This document shows positions 38,518 through 47,854 of a DNA stretch of 64,000 nucleotides, in pieces. The stretch is from JAZDPK01 sp043797615 (GTDB lineage Bacteria; Patescibacteriota; Patescibacteriia; UBA11705; JABHMO01). Where the stretch lies: NCBI GenBank assembly GCA_043797615.1, contig JAZDPK010000048.1, forward strand, positions 6,905 to 70,904, read 5' to 3'. Under the pieces are notes generated by a model. The model saw only the letters and a program-made list of their open reading frames with translations, had not been told where the DNA came from and searched no databases. A program made the translations under genes and the position numbers. Position 1 is the stretch's first letter. Every line of letters begins with the position of its first letter.

Positions 38518-40566
38518 ATGAAACAAATTTTAAGCATCATAAAAGATTCGAATTACAGTTTTTCGTTGTTTGATCAGTCGCTGGTGGATGAATTGGAAAA
38601 TAAAATAACGGTTAAAGACGGAAAACCGTATGTTATTTGCGTTATCCGAGACAAGGAAATTGTGTTAAAACCGGAGGAAGTCGTCCGTCAGCTGTATGCA
38701 ATGAAGTTGATTAAGGAATATGGCTACCCGAAAAAGCGGATTCAGTTCGAGCATTCGATAAATTTCGGCCGAGAAATCAAATCCGCTGATATTGTTATTT
38801 TTGACAAAGATCGGCCGACTGTCGAATATATTATTGTTGAGATAAAAAAACCGAAAATGCAAGACGGCAAGAATCAGCTGCGTTCATACACGAATGCGAC
38901 CGGCGCTCCGATCGCGGTTTGGACGAATGGCGGTCAAATCTCGCATTACAATCGCAAAGATCCGAATTATTTCGAGGATATTACCGATATTCCAAAAGCC
39001 GATCAAACCCTTGAAGACGTTTTGAAAGAAAAATTCACGCTGAAAGATTTGATAATCAAAGATAAGATTCCGAATGAGGGCAAATCGCTCAAAACGATCA
39101 TTCAGGATTTAGAGGATGAAGTTTTGGCAAATGCAGGCGTTGATGTTTTTGAAGAAGTATTTAAATTAATTTTTACCAAGCTTTACGATGAAATGCAAAG
39201 TAAAAATGATAAAATGAAGATTGATTTTTATTTAGAAAATGACTTGAGCGGAGAAAATAGGGGAAATTATGACGCGATAAAAGAATCTTTGAAAAAAATG
39301 GAGTACAGCCATTTTCGAGTTTTGGAATTCAGAAATACCGGACAATCCGAGGGAGAATTAAAAAAGAAAATTCAAAAGTTGTTCGATGAAGCCAAGGTGA
39401 AATGGCCGGGGGTCTTTGAAGAAGCCAGCCAAATTCAACTAACACCTTCGCATTTATCGATTTGCGTTTCCGGTTTACAAGATATCAAGCTTTTCAATTC
39501 CAACCTGCAAATTGTTGACGAGGCTTTCGAATATTTAATCAATAAATCGTCCAAAGGTGAAAAGGGCCAGTATTTTACGCCGCGCCATGTGATCGACATG
39601 TGCGTGAAGATGCTCAATCCGAAAGCAGGAGAATACATGATCGACACTGCCGCCGGTTCGTGCGGTTTCCCAGTTCATACAATATTCCAAATCACCGGCC
39701 ATTTGTTTCAAAATACGGCGATATCCGATGAAGAAAAAGAAAATGTCTTGAAAATTTTTGGCATTGATTTCGATGAAAAAGCCGTGCGCGTCGCCCGCAC
39801 TTTGAATTTGATCGCCGGCGACGGCAATACGAATGTTCTGCATTTGAATAATCTTGATTTCGAACGGTGGAATGAAACAATCAGCAATCGCAATTGGTTG
39901 GAAGTTTACGGTGCGGGTTTGAAAAGACTGGAAGCGTTGCGCAAAAATCCTGATTCATACAAAGAATTTAATTTTGATATCTTGATGGCCAATCCGCCAT
40001 TTGCTGGGCCCATAAAGGAGCCGCGAATTATATATAAATATGATTTAGGGGTTAACGAAAAAGGAAAACGCAAGCCCAAAGTCGGCCGAGATATTTTATT
40101 TATCGAAAGAAATTTGAATTTCTTGAAGCCGGGCGGCCGCATGGCGATAGTGTTGCCGCAGGGAAGATTTAATAACACATCCGATAAATACATTCGCGAC
40201 TATATTTCCGAGAAGGCGAGAATTTTGGCGGTGGTGGGGTTGAATGTTAATACTTTCAAGCCGCATACCGGCACGAAAACAAGCGTTTTATTCGTGCAAA
40301 AATGGAATGACGACAAATCAAAAGGTCCGCTCTGTCCGAAAGAAAAAGATTATCCGATTTTCTTTGCGGTTTCGGAAAAATCCGGCAAAGACAATTCCGG
40401 TGATTATGTATTTGTGAAAAATGAAAACGGCCAGAAAAAATTGGACAGGAATAGCCACTTGATAATCGATCACGACTTGCATAACCATGGCGGAGAATTG
40501 CCCGACGGCGTGGCGGAGAAGTTTATCGAGTGGGCGAAAAAAGAAAAATTAAGTTTTTGGAGATAA
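38518..40566 (+). CDS. Type I-like DNA methyltransferase fused to an HsdR-type nuclease domain
   Basis: 682 residues. N-terminal part (about 1-150) resembles the PD-(D/E)XK domain of type I R subunits: FGREIKSADIVIFDKDRPTVEYIIVEIKKPKMQDGKNQLRSY, where Asp and the ExK (EIKK) are the catalytic set. The following helical domain and the N6-adenine methylase domain (EKGQYFTPRHVIDMCVKMLNPKAGEYMIDTAAGSCGF, then NPPF in FDILMANPPFAGP) are of HsdM type. hsdS lies at 43616 but no separate hsdR is in the window, so this protein may both cut and methylate with HsdS as specificity subunit (type IIG/IIB-like). Its last codons (KKEKLSFWR) recur at 42107-42136. Confidence 0.85.
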   Translation: MKQILSIIKDSNYSFSLFDQSLVDELENKITVKDGKPYVICVIRDKEIVLKPEEVVRQLYAMKLIKEYGYPKKRIQFEHSINFGREIKSADIVIFDKDRPTVEYIIVEIKKPKMQDGKNQLRSYTNATGAPIAVWTNGGQISHYNRKDPNYFEDITDIPKADQTLEDVLKEKFTLKDLIIKDKIPNEGKSLKTIIQDLEDEVLANAGVDVFEEVFKLIFTKLYDEMQSKNDKMKIDFYLENDLSGENRGNYDAIKESLKKMEYSHFRVLEFRNTGQSEGELKKKIQKLFDEAKVKWPGVFEEASQIQLTPSHLSICVSGLQDIKLFNSNLQIVDEAFEYLINKSSKGEKGQYFTPRHVIDMCVKMLNPKAGEYMIDTAAGSCGFPVHTIFQITGHLFQNTAISDEEKENVLKIFGIDFDEKAVRVARTLNLIAGDGNTNVLHLNNLDFERWNETISNRNWLEVYGAGLKRLEALRKNPDSYKEFNFDILMANPPFAGPIKEPRIIYKYDLGVNEKGKRKPKVGRDILFIERNLNFLKPGGRMAIVLPQGRFNNTSDKYIRDYISEKARILAVVGLNVNTFKPHTGTKTSVLFVQKWNDDKSKGPLCPKEKDYPIFFAVSEKSGKDNSGDYVFVKNENGQKKLDRNSHLIIDHDLHNHGGELPDGVAEKFIEWAKKEKLSFWR

Positions 40567-40570
40567 AAAT

Positions 40571-42061
40571 ATGAATGACAGAGAAATAATAAAAATATTT
40601 TTAGACACACAAGAATGGCAAACATTCGAATGTAAAAGAGCCGCCATTAAACCATCCGATTTATTGGAAACTGTTGTCGGGTTTGCAAATTCGGATGGCG
40701 GATTTATTGTTATTGGTTTGGAAGATCCATTGAAGGTTCAAGGAGAGAAACGATTACTTGGTATCAGTGAAAATGCTGATAATGTCTCCGATTTCTTGAA
40801 ATTAATTGACAAGGAAATTGAACCGCCACTTATACTGTGGAGAAAATTTGAACTCGATATCAATAATACCCAAGGTTTGGCAGACAAACTTCTAGTGTTG
40901 GAAATAACAAAGAGCAATGATGTTCACTCATTGAAAAAGGGGGATACTTTTGTAAGAAAAGGAAGACAGAATGTGAAAATCGGCTCAACAGAAATAATGC
41001 GCCTTAAATATGAAAAAGGAGCGATTAAGTTCGAGAGTGAAAAATCAGGGATTAATTCTCTCGAAAATATAGATGATTCTCTTTTGGCTCAATATAAAAT
41101 AGACACATCAAGTACCGGCTTGGATGATTGGCAATTTTTAAAGGATAATGGGTTGGCGGTCGGAACTGTCAGCAAATACGAATTAACAAAAGCAGGCGTT
41201 TTGCTTTTTGGAATAAATCCCTCCGTTGCATTAACGAGCAAGTGCGGAATAAAAATTTCTCATTATTACGGGACAAAGCCAACATATAGCGGAAAACCCA
41301 ATTTCGTAAATCGTCCATTTACCATAGAAGGTCCTTTAATGAAACAAATAGAACAAGCTATTGAATATTTCAGAAGCATTGTTAAGAATTCACCTCCGAA
41401 ACTAAGCGGCGCTTCATTTGCTCCAACTTTTTTGATTCCAGAATGGGCATTTCAAGAAGCGATAACAAATGCAGTGATTCATCGTAATTATTTCGTGCAG
41501 GACGATATTCAAGTTAGATTTTTTGACGATCGAATGGAGGTTGAGAGCCCCGGCACATATCCCGGTCATATTACAGTTGAAAATATTAGAGCCGAACGAT
41601 TTGCTCGTAATCCTCTGATTTTACGCACCCTGAATCGTTTTCAAAAGGCTCCTAATCTTGATATTGGCGAGGGTGTTGACCGTATGTTTAAGGTAATGAA
41701 AGACAAAAATTTATACGAGCCATTATATTTCCCGCCGACCATAAGACCGAATACGGTTTTGTTATTGCTCTTAAATCTTCATAAAATTGAAGTTTGGGAT
41801 ACAGTAAGCAAATATTTAGATGAAAATTATAGAATAACTAACAAAAAAACGAGGGAAATAACCGGCGTTAATGATGTTCTTAAAATGTCTCGCTTATTGC
41901 GCAGTTGGGTTGAAAAAGGCCTTTTGGAAAAGATCGGAAAGGCAAAAAAAGACTGCTACTATCGCAAGCCAGGGCAAGAGGTTCCGAGAGGTTTATTTTC
42001 AAAGGGGGGTGATAATAAAGTTGAAAAGGGCAATAAGATCAATGATTTAGCCAAATTCTAA
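40571..42061 (+). CDS. AlbA_2/Schlafen-type putative DNA-binding ATPase-like protein
   Basis: 496 residues. N-terminal AlbA_2 (Schlafen) domain: EWQTFECKRAAIKPSDLLETVVGFANSDGGFIVIGLED with the E-x-K core; then a middle domain, then a GHKL-like ATP-binding region (PEWAFQEAITNAVIHRNYFVQDDIQVRFFDDRMEVESPGTYPG, NIRAERFARNPLI, IGEGVDRMF), and a C-terminal winged helix. Proteins of this type (COG2865) are linked to regulation and defence. Sits between hsdM and hsdS, in AT-rich sequence unlike core genes. Flanked by two versions of the hsdM 3' end. Confidence 0.85.
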   Translation: MNDREIIKIFLDTQEWQTFECKRAAIKPSDLLETVVGFANSDGGFIVIGLEDPLKVQGEKRLLGISENADNVSDFLKLIDKEIEPPLILWRKFELDINNTQGLADKLLVLEITKSNDVHSLKKGDTFVRKGRQNVKIGSTEIMRLKYEKGAIKFESEKSGINSLENIDDSLLAQYKIDTSSTGLDDWQFLKDNGLAVGTVSKYELTKAGVLLFGINPSVALTSKCGIKISHYYGTKPTYSGKPNFVNRPFTIEGPLMKQIEQAIEYFRSIVKNSPPKLSGASFAPTFLIPEWAFQEAITNAVIHRNYFVQDDIQVRFFDDRMEVESPGTYPGHITVENIRAERFARNPLILRTLNRFQKAPNLDIGEGVDRMFKVMKDKNLYEPLYFPPTIRPNTVLLLLLNLHKIEVWDTVSKYLDENYRITNKKTREITGVNDVLKMSRLLRSWVEKGLLEKIGKAKKDCYYRKPGQEVPRGLFSKGGDNKVEKGNKINDLAKF

Positions 42062-42106
42062 AGCCGTTATTTTCACGAGCCTGTTTTACGTGTTGTTGAA
42101 TGTGAA

Positions 42107-42147
42107 ACGAAGAAAGAGAAATTAAGTTTTTGGAGATAAAATATGAA
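42107..42147 (+). repeat. Second, diverged copy of the hsdM 3' end
   Basis: Sequence encoding KKEKLSFWR-stop with synonymous changes compared with the true hsdM end (40540-40566), and the following AGATAAAATATGAA. It carries no gene body. It marks the right edge of the inserted AlbA_2 gene and suggests the insert came with DNA of a related hsdM. Confidence 0.8.
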
Positions 42148-42844
42148 GCCAAAAGAGAATAGCATTATCCAAGGTATAATTAAAAAAGTAGAGGAAATAA
42201 AGATTGATTTTATAGGTACTGATACGTATGTAGTAGGCGGTGCGCTTGAAAATAGATTTTTATTCAATAGATTAGTAGAGATTATAAAAAACAATCCCAG
42301 TATTGATAAACCAAACATTTTTTTAGATTACATCAAAATAAATTATGTTACTACGATTATTGTCGCTATCTGCAGACAAATCGACGGAGATAAAGATTCC
42401 ATAAGTTTAATAAATTTGCTCTATGAAATTTATAATAACGCAGAAAAAATAACAAAAAAATGGTTTGTAGCGTCATATAAAACAATAGGAATAGTTTATG
42501 GCAATCGTGCTTTTGAAGAAAATTTTGGCAACTTAAAGCATGTTGATCCCGCTATTATATATGCTGACATAGGCAATTTAATATTTTATACAAAGAAAAT
42601 AAAAAAGTTTAGGAATAAAAGAGTGGCTCACTTAGACAAAAATAAAGAAATTAAATTTGATATTAATTTTGAGACATTGAACGACGCGATTGATTTAATG
42701 GAAAAAATTGTTAAAAAATACTATCTATTATTAACTCAATGTGAAATGGATAAGTTATTGCCAGGAAATGTTTTATGTTTTAGAGATGATAGAAGTGACG
42801 AGGAAGACATCTTCTGTGTTCCATGGAAAAATTGTAAAAAATAA
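42143..42844 (+). CDS. HEPN-type putative RNase (AbiU2-like)
   Basis: 233 residues, helical. Carries the HEPN-type motif in KKFRNKRVAHLDKNKEIKF (Arg-x(4-6)-His, about residues 155-161), typical of AbiU2-like abortive-infection proteins, with IYGNRAFEENFGNLKHVDPA before it. HEPN proteins cleave RNA on activation, often in phage defence. Starts within the duplicated hsdM-end sequence and is followed 2 bp later by a copy of the hsdS 5' end. AT-rich. No recognisable antitoxin partner beside it. Confidence 0.7.
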   Translation: MKPKENSIIQGIIKKVEEIKIDFIGTDTYVVGGALENRFLFNRLVEIIKNNPSIDKPNIFLDYIKINYVTTIIVAICRQIDGDKDSISLINLLYEIYNNAEKITKKWFVASYKTIGIVYGNRAFEENFGNLKHVDPAIIYADIGNLIFYTKKIKKFRNKRVAHLDKNKEIKFDINFETLNDAIDLMEKIVKKYYLLLTQCEMDKLLPGNVLCFRDDRSDEEDIFCVPWKNCKK

Positions 42845-42874
42845 CTATGCAATATTCAGTCGTAAATTATAAAA
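42841..42874 (+). repeat. Extra copy of the hsdS 5' end (34 bp)
   Basis: Identical to 43610-43643, the true start region of hsdS (ATAACTATGCAATATTCAGT and the next 14 bases). Here the frame stops after 17 codons. It marks the left edge of the inserted nuclease gene 42897. Confidence 0.92.
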
Positions 42875-42896
42875 TGGTAAAATTTAAAAGAGCAAT

Positions 42897-43613
42897 ATGA
42901 ATGGAAATGAATTAGAAGAAAATGTAGAAAAAATGCTAAAAAATGATGGGTGGGAAATGACCTCAGAAGTTTTTTATACTGATCCGAATACGAAAAAGCC
43001 ACGAGAGAAAGATATTATTGCGCGGAAAAGTCAAAATACTAATAACTACGACGCTGTACTATTTGTTGAATGTAAATCGATACCAAAGGCCACGAGAATA
43101 TACCCAAAAGGAAAGATGGATGATGTCGCCAATACACTTTTTGCTTATCATATCCCTTTCGCAGATATTTCAGAGATTGAGAGACATAAGCAAACGCATT
43201 TTTATCAGAAATATTGTGAATTTTTTAAAACCAAGGATGATAAAGATTTTTTGCATGTCGCGATAAATCAGAATTTACAATCTTTCAGTGCTTTTAGGAA
43301 GGATAACAAAAAAGCAGCGGTTTATTATCTATTGGTGGTTTATGATGGTAACGTCTTTTACATTGATGATAATAGCCAACAACAAGATTGTCACGGCGCG
43401 CTTGTCAGAGTAGATACACTAGATAATACATTCAATTTAGTTAATAAAGGATGTTTTATTGAAATAGTTTCAATTTTAGATTTTGAAAACCTTTTGAAAA
43501 AGATAGAAGAGGACATAACGCAAATTAATCAATCAGCTTTTTTTTATCGTGATATGCACCAAAAACACATTGCAAGCAATAGAAAAATAAATAAAACTAA
43601 TAGATATGAATAA
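42897..43613 (+). CDS. PD-(D/E)XK nuclease-like protein
   Basis: 238 residues. N-terminal restriction-endonuclease-like fold: ELEENVEKMLKNDGWEMTSEVFYTDPNTKKPREKDIIARK followed by DAVLFVECKSIPKATRIY, where Asp 39 (EKDII) and the E-x-K (ECKS, about 59-61) are the likely catalytic residues, as in Mrr-type enzymes. The C-terminal half is unknown. Inserted between hsdM and hsdS with a 34-bp direct repeat on both sides. AT-rich. Confidence 0.75.
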   Translation: MNGNELEENVEKMLKNDGWEMTSEVFYTDPNTKKPREKDIIARKSQNTNNYDAVLFVECKSIPKATRIYPKGKMDDVANTLFAYHIPFADISEIERHKQTHFYQKYCEFFKTKDDKDFLHVAINQNLQSFSAFRKDNKKAAVYYLLVVYDGNVFYIDDNSQQQDCHGALVRVDTLDNTFNLVNKGCFIEIVSILDFENLLKKIEEDITQINQSAFFYRDMHQKHIASNRKINKTNRYE

Positions 43614-43615
43614 CT

Positions 43616-45037
43616 ATGCAATATTCAGTCGTAAATTATAAAACGGTTATAAAAGCAGATGATTTCCGTTGGGATGGAGAATTTTTATGTTTTGAACCGC
43701 ATAAAAATAAAAATTACCGATATTTTTCAATTGGAGAAATTTTAAAGTTCGCTCAATATGGAATTTCTATTGATATGAATGAATCAGGACAAGGATATAA
43801 AATATACAGAATGAATGAAATTTCAAATATGTTTTGCGATTTTGATGTGGATAAATATGCTGACATAAATGAGCAAGAAATGAAAAAATTTGAATTGAAA
43901 AACAACGACGTGGTATTTAATCGAACTAATTCGCAAGCATTTGTTGGAAGAACGGGAATATTCAGAAAGTTTTCTGACGAACCATTTGTTTTTGCTTCAT
44001 ATTTGGTTAGATTTAGACCGGATCAAAAAAAAGTATTGCCAGAATATTTAACAACCTTTTTAAATACGAAATATGGAGTTCAAGATGTTCAAAGACGCGC
44101 AAGAATTTCAATAAATCAATCAAATGTGAGTGCTTCGGAATTGGAAAAAGTTGAAATGCCATTGCTATCAATCAATTTTCAAAACAAATTAATACCATTA
44201 TTTGATAAATCTTTTCATTCCATAGTTGAGTCAAAAAAATATTATTTTCAGGCAGAACAGTTGTTATTATCTGAAATAGGTTTGTCAAATTGGGTGCCGA
44301 AACAAGACCTTGTATTTATAAAGAAATTTTCCGAAACAGAAAAGGCTGAGCGCATTGATGCGGAATATTTTCAACCGAAATATGAGGAGATTATCGATGC
44401 TGTAAAGAAATGTAAAAATGGATTTGTGAAATTAGGTGAAGTTGCTAAAACAAAAAGAGGTTCGTTAATCTCTGATAATCTGTACCGCGAAGGCAAGGGG
44501 ATTGGATATATTCGTGGAGCAGATTTTTCAAGTGGTTTTTTAAGCAATGATAAAATGATTTACATCGATGATTCATTTAAAAAAACAAATGAAACGAAAG
44601 TTAATCAAGGAGACATTGTTTTTGCGTTAATCGGAACGGTAGGATCGTCGGCTTTGGTTGAAAAAGATTTTGATGGAGCATTCATTTCTAACAATTTAGG
44701 AAAAATTTCAGTTAAAAACTATAATTCAACAATTTTACAGGTTTTATTTCATTCTGTTGTTGGAAAAATGTACTTTGCGAAAGAACAAACCCAAACAGCT
44801 CAACCTAAAATCTCAGATAAGGACATTTATGATTTTATCCTTCCTAAATTTGATAGCAAAACAGAAAAGGAAATAGAAAAATTATATTTTGATTCACAAA
44901 AAGCAAAACATTTGTTTAAATCTCTGCTTGAAATCGCCAAGCGGGTAGTGGAAATGGCGATTGAGAAAGACGAGAAAGAAGCGGAAAAATGGATTGATAA
45001 AGAATTGAAACAGCTGGATGTTAAAATAACCAGTTAA
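43616..45037 (+). CDS. hsdS: Type I restriction specificity subunit
   Basis: 473 residues with two target-recognition domains, each followed by a helical spacer: first about 15-190 (GVQDVQRRARISINQSNVSASELEKVEMPL), second about 250-420 (EVAKTKRGSLISDN; GDIVFALIGTVGSSALVEK; QPKISDKDIYDFILPKF). Pairs with the methylase at 38518. Three foreign genes separate them. Start ATG 43616 follows two in-frame-incompatible bases of the preceding stop; no SD. Confidence 0.9.
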   Translation: MQYSVVNYKTVIKADDFRWDGEFLCFEPHKNKNYRYFSIGEILKFAQYGISIDMNESGQGYKIYRMNEISNMFCDFDVDKYADINEQEMKKFELKNNDVVFNRTNSQAFVGRTGIFRKFSDEPFVFASYLVRFRPDQKKVLPEYLTTFLNTKYGVQDVQRRARISINQSNVSASELEKVEMPLLSINFQNKLIPLFDKSFHSIVESKKYYFQAEQLLLSEIGLSNWVPKQDLVFIKKFSETEKAERIDAEYFQPKYEEIIDAVKKCKNGFVKLGEVAKTKRGSLISDNLYREGKGIGYIRGADFSSGFLSNDKMIYIDDSFKKTNETKVNQGDIVFALIGTVGSSALVEKDFDGAFISNNLGKISVKNYNSTILQVLFHSVVGKMYFAKEQTQTAQPKISDKDIYDFILPKFDSKTEKEIEKLYFDSQKAKHLFKSLLEIAKRVVEMAIEKDEKEAEKWIDKELKQLDVKITS

Positions 45038-45066
45038 CAAGGAAACTTTATTATTACTTTTCCCTT

Positions 45067-46155
45067 ATGATAAAAATCATTTACATCATCGGCCGCCTGT
45101 CCGTCGGCGGCGCGGAAAAGCTGCTGCTGGATTTTTGCCGGAAAATAAACAAAGACGAATTCGACGTTTCCGTCGTAGTCCTGCAAAACGACAATCCGCT
45201 GGCGTCGCAATTCGAAGAAGCCGGAGTTAAACTGAAATTTTTTCACAAAAGAAGCAAGCGCGATTTCAAAGTCGTCAATCAATTGGCGGAATATTTGCAA
45301 ACGGAAAAGCCGGACATCGTGCACACCCATCTTTTTACCGCGGATTTTTTCGGCGGCAAGGCGGCGCTCAAGGCGAAAGTGCCGGTCATCATTTCAACGC
45401 GCCATCAGATCTTGAGCGAAGGCTTTCCGCGCAAGCAATTAAGCCGGCGCATGCGGCGCAAGTTTACGAAGGTGGTCGCGATTTCCGAAGCCGTGCGCTC
45501 CGCTTTAATCAAGGAAGAAAAACTACCGTTTGAAAAAGTCGAGCTGATATACAACGGCATCGACGTCAACCGATTTTATATCGAATCGCCGAAGCTTTTC
45601 AAAACCGACGGCTTGAAAATCTGTTCAGTCGGAAGATTGTCCAAGGAAAAAGGGCACAAACATCTGATCCGCGCCTGCTGTTTTCTTAAGAATAAAGATT
45701 GGCATCTGACGATCGTCGGAGACGGGCCGCTGCGCGCTGAATTGGCAAGCATGGCGCGCCTGCTCGGGGTCGAGGACAAGGTTAAATTCGCCGGCCTGGT
45801 CGAAGACGTGCGGCCTTATTACGAAGATTGCGACATATTTGTTCTGCCTTCGACGAGCGAAGGGCTTAGCCTCGTGATTTTGGAAGCGGCCGCGGCCGGC
45901 AGAGTAGTGGTCGCAACAAACGTCGGAGGAGTGGGCGAAATCATTAAAGACAATGAAAACGGCTTCTTATTCAAGCCGAAGAACATCGAGCAGCTGGTGC
46001 GCCAGATCAATTGGATCGACGAAAACCGCGAAGAAGCGAAGAAAATGGCCGAGCGCTTGCAAAAGGAAGCGGCGGAGAGATTCGACGTGAATGCGATTAT
46101 TAAGAAATATGAAGAACTTTATAAAAAATTGAAGAAAGAGGTGGTAAAGGTGTAA
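45067..46155 (+). CDS. Family 4 glycosyltransferase
   Basis: 362 residues, GT-B fold. N-terminal motif IIYIIGRLSVGGAEKLLLDFCRKI; the nucleotide-sugar domain shows ICSVGRLSKEKGHKHLIRAC, GDGPLRAELASMA and the E-x7-E motif in VLPSTSEGLSLVILEAAAAGRVVVATNVGGVGEII. A retaining transferase for a surface polysaccharide; donor and acceptor unknown. Together with 46500, 35429 and 24054 it suggests surface glycan assembly. Shadow ORFs on the other strand are not genes. Confidence 0.92.
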   Translation: MIKIIYIIGRLSVGGAEKLLLDFCRKINKDEFDVSVVVLQNDNPLASQFEEAGVKLKFFHKRSKRDFKVVNQLAEYLQTEKPDIVHTHLFTADFFGGKAALKAKVPVIISTRHQILSEGFPRKQLSRRMRRKFTKVVAISEAVRSALIKEEKLPFEKVELIYNGIDVNRFYIESPKLFKTDGLKICSVGRLSKEKGHKHLIRACCFLKNKDWHLTIVGDGPLRAELASMARLLGVEDKVKFAGLVEDVRPYYEDCDIFVLPSTSEGLSLVILEAAAAGRVVVATNVGGVGEIIKDNENGFLFKPKNIEQLVRQINWIDENREEAKKMAERLQKEAAERFDVNAIIKKYEELYKKLKKEVVKV

Positions 46156-46499
46156 GAAGTGAAAACAAGGAGGGAGAAGGGGGCTAAAGGAGATTATGCA
46201 GAAGTGGGCAGAGTGGGAGAGGTGAGAAGGGTGGGAAAGGTGGAAAATAACTAATGAATATTATTCTGAAGCTAGTTAAGTTTATTTGCGAGCCCATGCC
46301 TGTAAGTTAATTCACGTTTAGAAGCATAGCGACGCAATCTTGGATTATTGTCTCAAGCGTTCATGATGGTCGCAAAGAAGATTGCTTCGCTGTCGTGAGA
46401 AAATATTCAATTTCGCTTGATATGGGTTCGCAAATAAAGACTTGGCTATTTCGCTTGAATACCGTGTTAATTAGTCATAGGTAATTTGTCATAAACTTT
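46156..46499. repeat. Gene-free gap with two repeat types
   Basis: 46193-46250 holds G-rich 9-bp units (GTGGGCAGA, GTGGGAGAG, GTGAGAAGG, GTGGGAAAG, GTGGAAAAT), half of a GTGGGAGGT-family element. 46281-46438 is a long inverted element with ends TTTATTTGCGAG and TTCGCAAATAAA (extended by AAG/CTT and CCCAT/ATGGG) and inner GACGCAATCTT/AAGATTGCTTCGC: copy 3 of the family at 29120 and 30005. Confidence 0.7.
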
Positions 46500-47723
46500 A
46501 TGAAGGTTCTATTGATCAACAAGTTCCATTATCTTAAGGGCGGCAGCGAACGCGTCTATCTGGAAACGAAAAAGCTGCTGGAGCAGAACGGCCACGAGGT
46601 GATTTGTTTCTCCATGAAAGACAAGCGCAATTTGCCGTGCGAACAGGAGAGATATTTTATTGAAAATTTCGATTTGACTACGCGAAAGCATTGGTTTAAA
46701 GCGTTCCACTATCTTTATTACCGCAAGGCGGCGCGCCAATTGGAACAATTGATTGTCGCGGAAAAGCCGGACATCGCGCATCTGCACAATATAACGCATC
46801 ATTTGACCCCGTCCATTTTAAAGCCGCTGAAAAAGCACGGCATTCCGATCGTCCACACTCTGCACGATTACAGCCTGATCTGCCCGAATTACCGCTTGTT
46901 CACGCAGGGAAAAGTCTGCGAACGCTGTTATAAACATAAATATTATCAAGCCATGTTCCATAAATGTGTGCGAAACGAGTTTTTACCGAGTGTTTTGGCG
47001 GCGATGGAATTAAAGTTGCAATGGCTGTTCAAATATTACAAAGAAAAAGTGGATTTATTCATCTCGCCGAGCGAGTTTCTTAAATCAAAATTGGCTGAGT
47101 GGGGAGTGAAGCAGCCGATCGAAGTGATAAATAATTTTTTGGAAATAGAAAAATTCGAGCCGGATTACACTCCGGGCGATTATGTCGTGTGCGCCAGCCG
47201 ATTGAGCAATGAAAAAGGCGTGATGACGCTGGTTAAAGCAATGGAAAAACTTCCGGAGATTAAGTTGAAATTGATCGGCGAAGGCCCGCAAAAAAATGAA
47301 ATTGAAAATTACATCGCTAAGCATAAAATCAAAAACATCGAGATGCTCGGCGCCAAATACGGCAGCGAATTGTTCGATCTGATAAAAAAATCGCGCTTCT
47401 TCGTCATTCCGTCCGATTGGTACGAGAATTATCCGCTGTTTCCGATCGAAGCCCTGGCCCTCGGCAAGCCGGTTTTGGCCGCGAAAATCGGCGGACTGGC
47501 GGAAATAGTCGCGGAAAACCGCAACGGCTGGTTTTACAAACCTGGAGACGCCAAGGATTTGCGCGAGAAAATAAACGCGCATTATTCCGACTTGCAGGAA
47601 ATCGTCTGTCTCGGACAGAACGCGAGGAAAACGGTTGAACAAATAAATTGTTCAAAAGTTTATTATGACAAGCTGATGAAGTGTTATGAAAGGCTTTTGG
47701 ATCAGAAGATGAAGATGGGGTAG
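46500..47723 (+). CDS. Family 4 glycosyltransferase
   Basis: 407 residues, GT-B fold. INKFHYLKGGSERVYLETKKLLEQNGHEV at the N-terminus, HTLHDYSLICPNYRLFTQGKVCERCYKHKYYQAMFHKC (a Cys-containing insertion seen in a subset of the family), and the donor site YVVCASRLSNEKGVMTLVKAM, GEGPQKNEIENYIAKH, YENYPLFPIEALALGKPVLAAKIGGLAEIV. Likely acts in the same surface glycan pathway as the gene at 45067. No SD. Confidence 0.92.
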   Translation: MKVLLINKFHYLKGGSERVYLETKKLLEQNGHEVICFSMKDKRNLPCEQERYFIENFDLTTRKHWFKAFHYLYYRKAARQLEQLIVAEKPDIAHLHNITHHLTPSILKPLKKHGIPIVHTLHDYSLICPNYRLFTQGKVCERCYKHKYYQAMFHKCVRNEFLPSVLAAMELKLQWLFKYYKEKVDLFISPSEFLKSKLAEWGVKQPIEVINNFLEIEKFEPDYTPGDYVVCASRLSNEKGVMTLVKAMEKLPEIKLKLIGEGPQKNEIENYIAKHKIKNIEMLGAKYGSELFDLIKKSRFFVIPSDWYENYPLFPIEALALGKPVLAAKIGGLAEIVAENRNGWFYKPGDAKDLREKINAHYSDLQEIVCLGQNARKTVEQINCSKVYYDKLMKCYERLLDQKMKMG

Positions 47724-47725
47724 GG

Positions 47726-47848
47726 AAAGTTGATAGGTTTATTGGTTTATCCCGAAGGGATCCCTTTGGGATTTGCTGATCATTGTGTTATTTGGATTTT
47801 GGGCTTTGAGTTTGTTTAGTATTTAGTTATTAGAATTTAGAGTTTAAA
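47726..47848. repeat. 9-bp units with a 22-bp palindrome
   Basis: GTTGATAGG, TTTATTGGT, TTA, then 47750-47771 TCCCGAAGGGA and TCCCTTTGGGA, then further 9-bp units (GTGTTATTT, GGATTTTGG, GCTTTGAGT, TTGTTTAGT, ATTTAGTTA). Same arrangement as at 36830. Confidence 0.65.
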
Positions 47849-47854
47849 TTTTTT

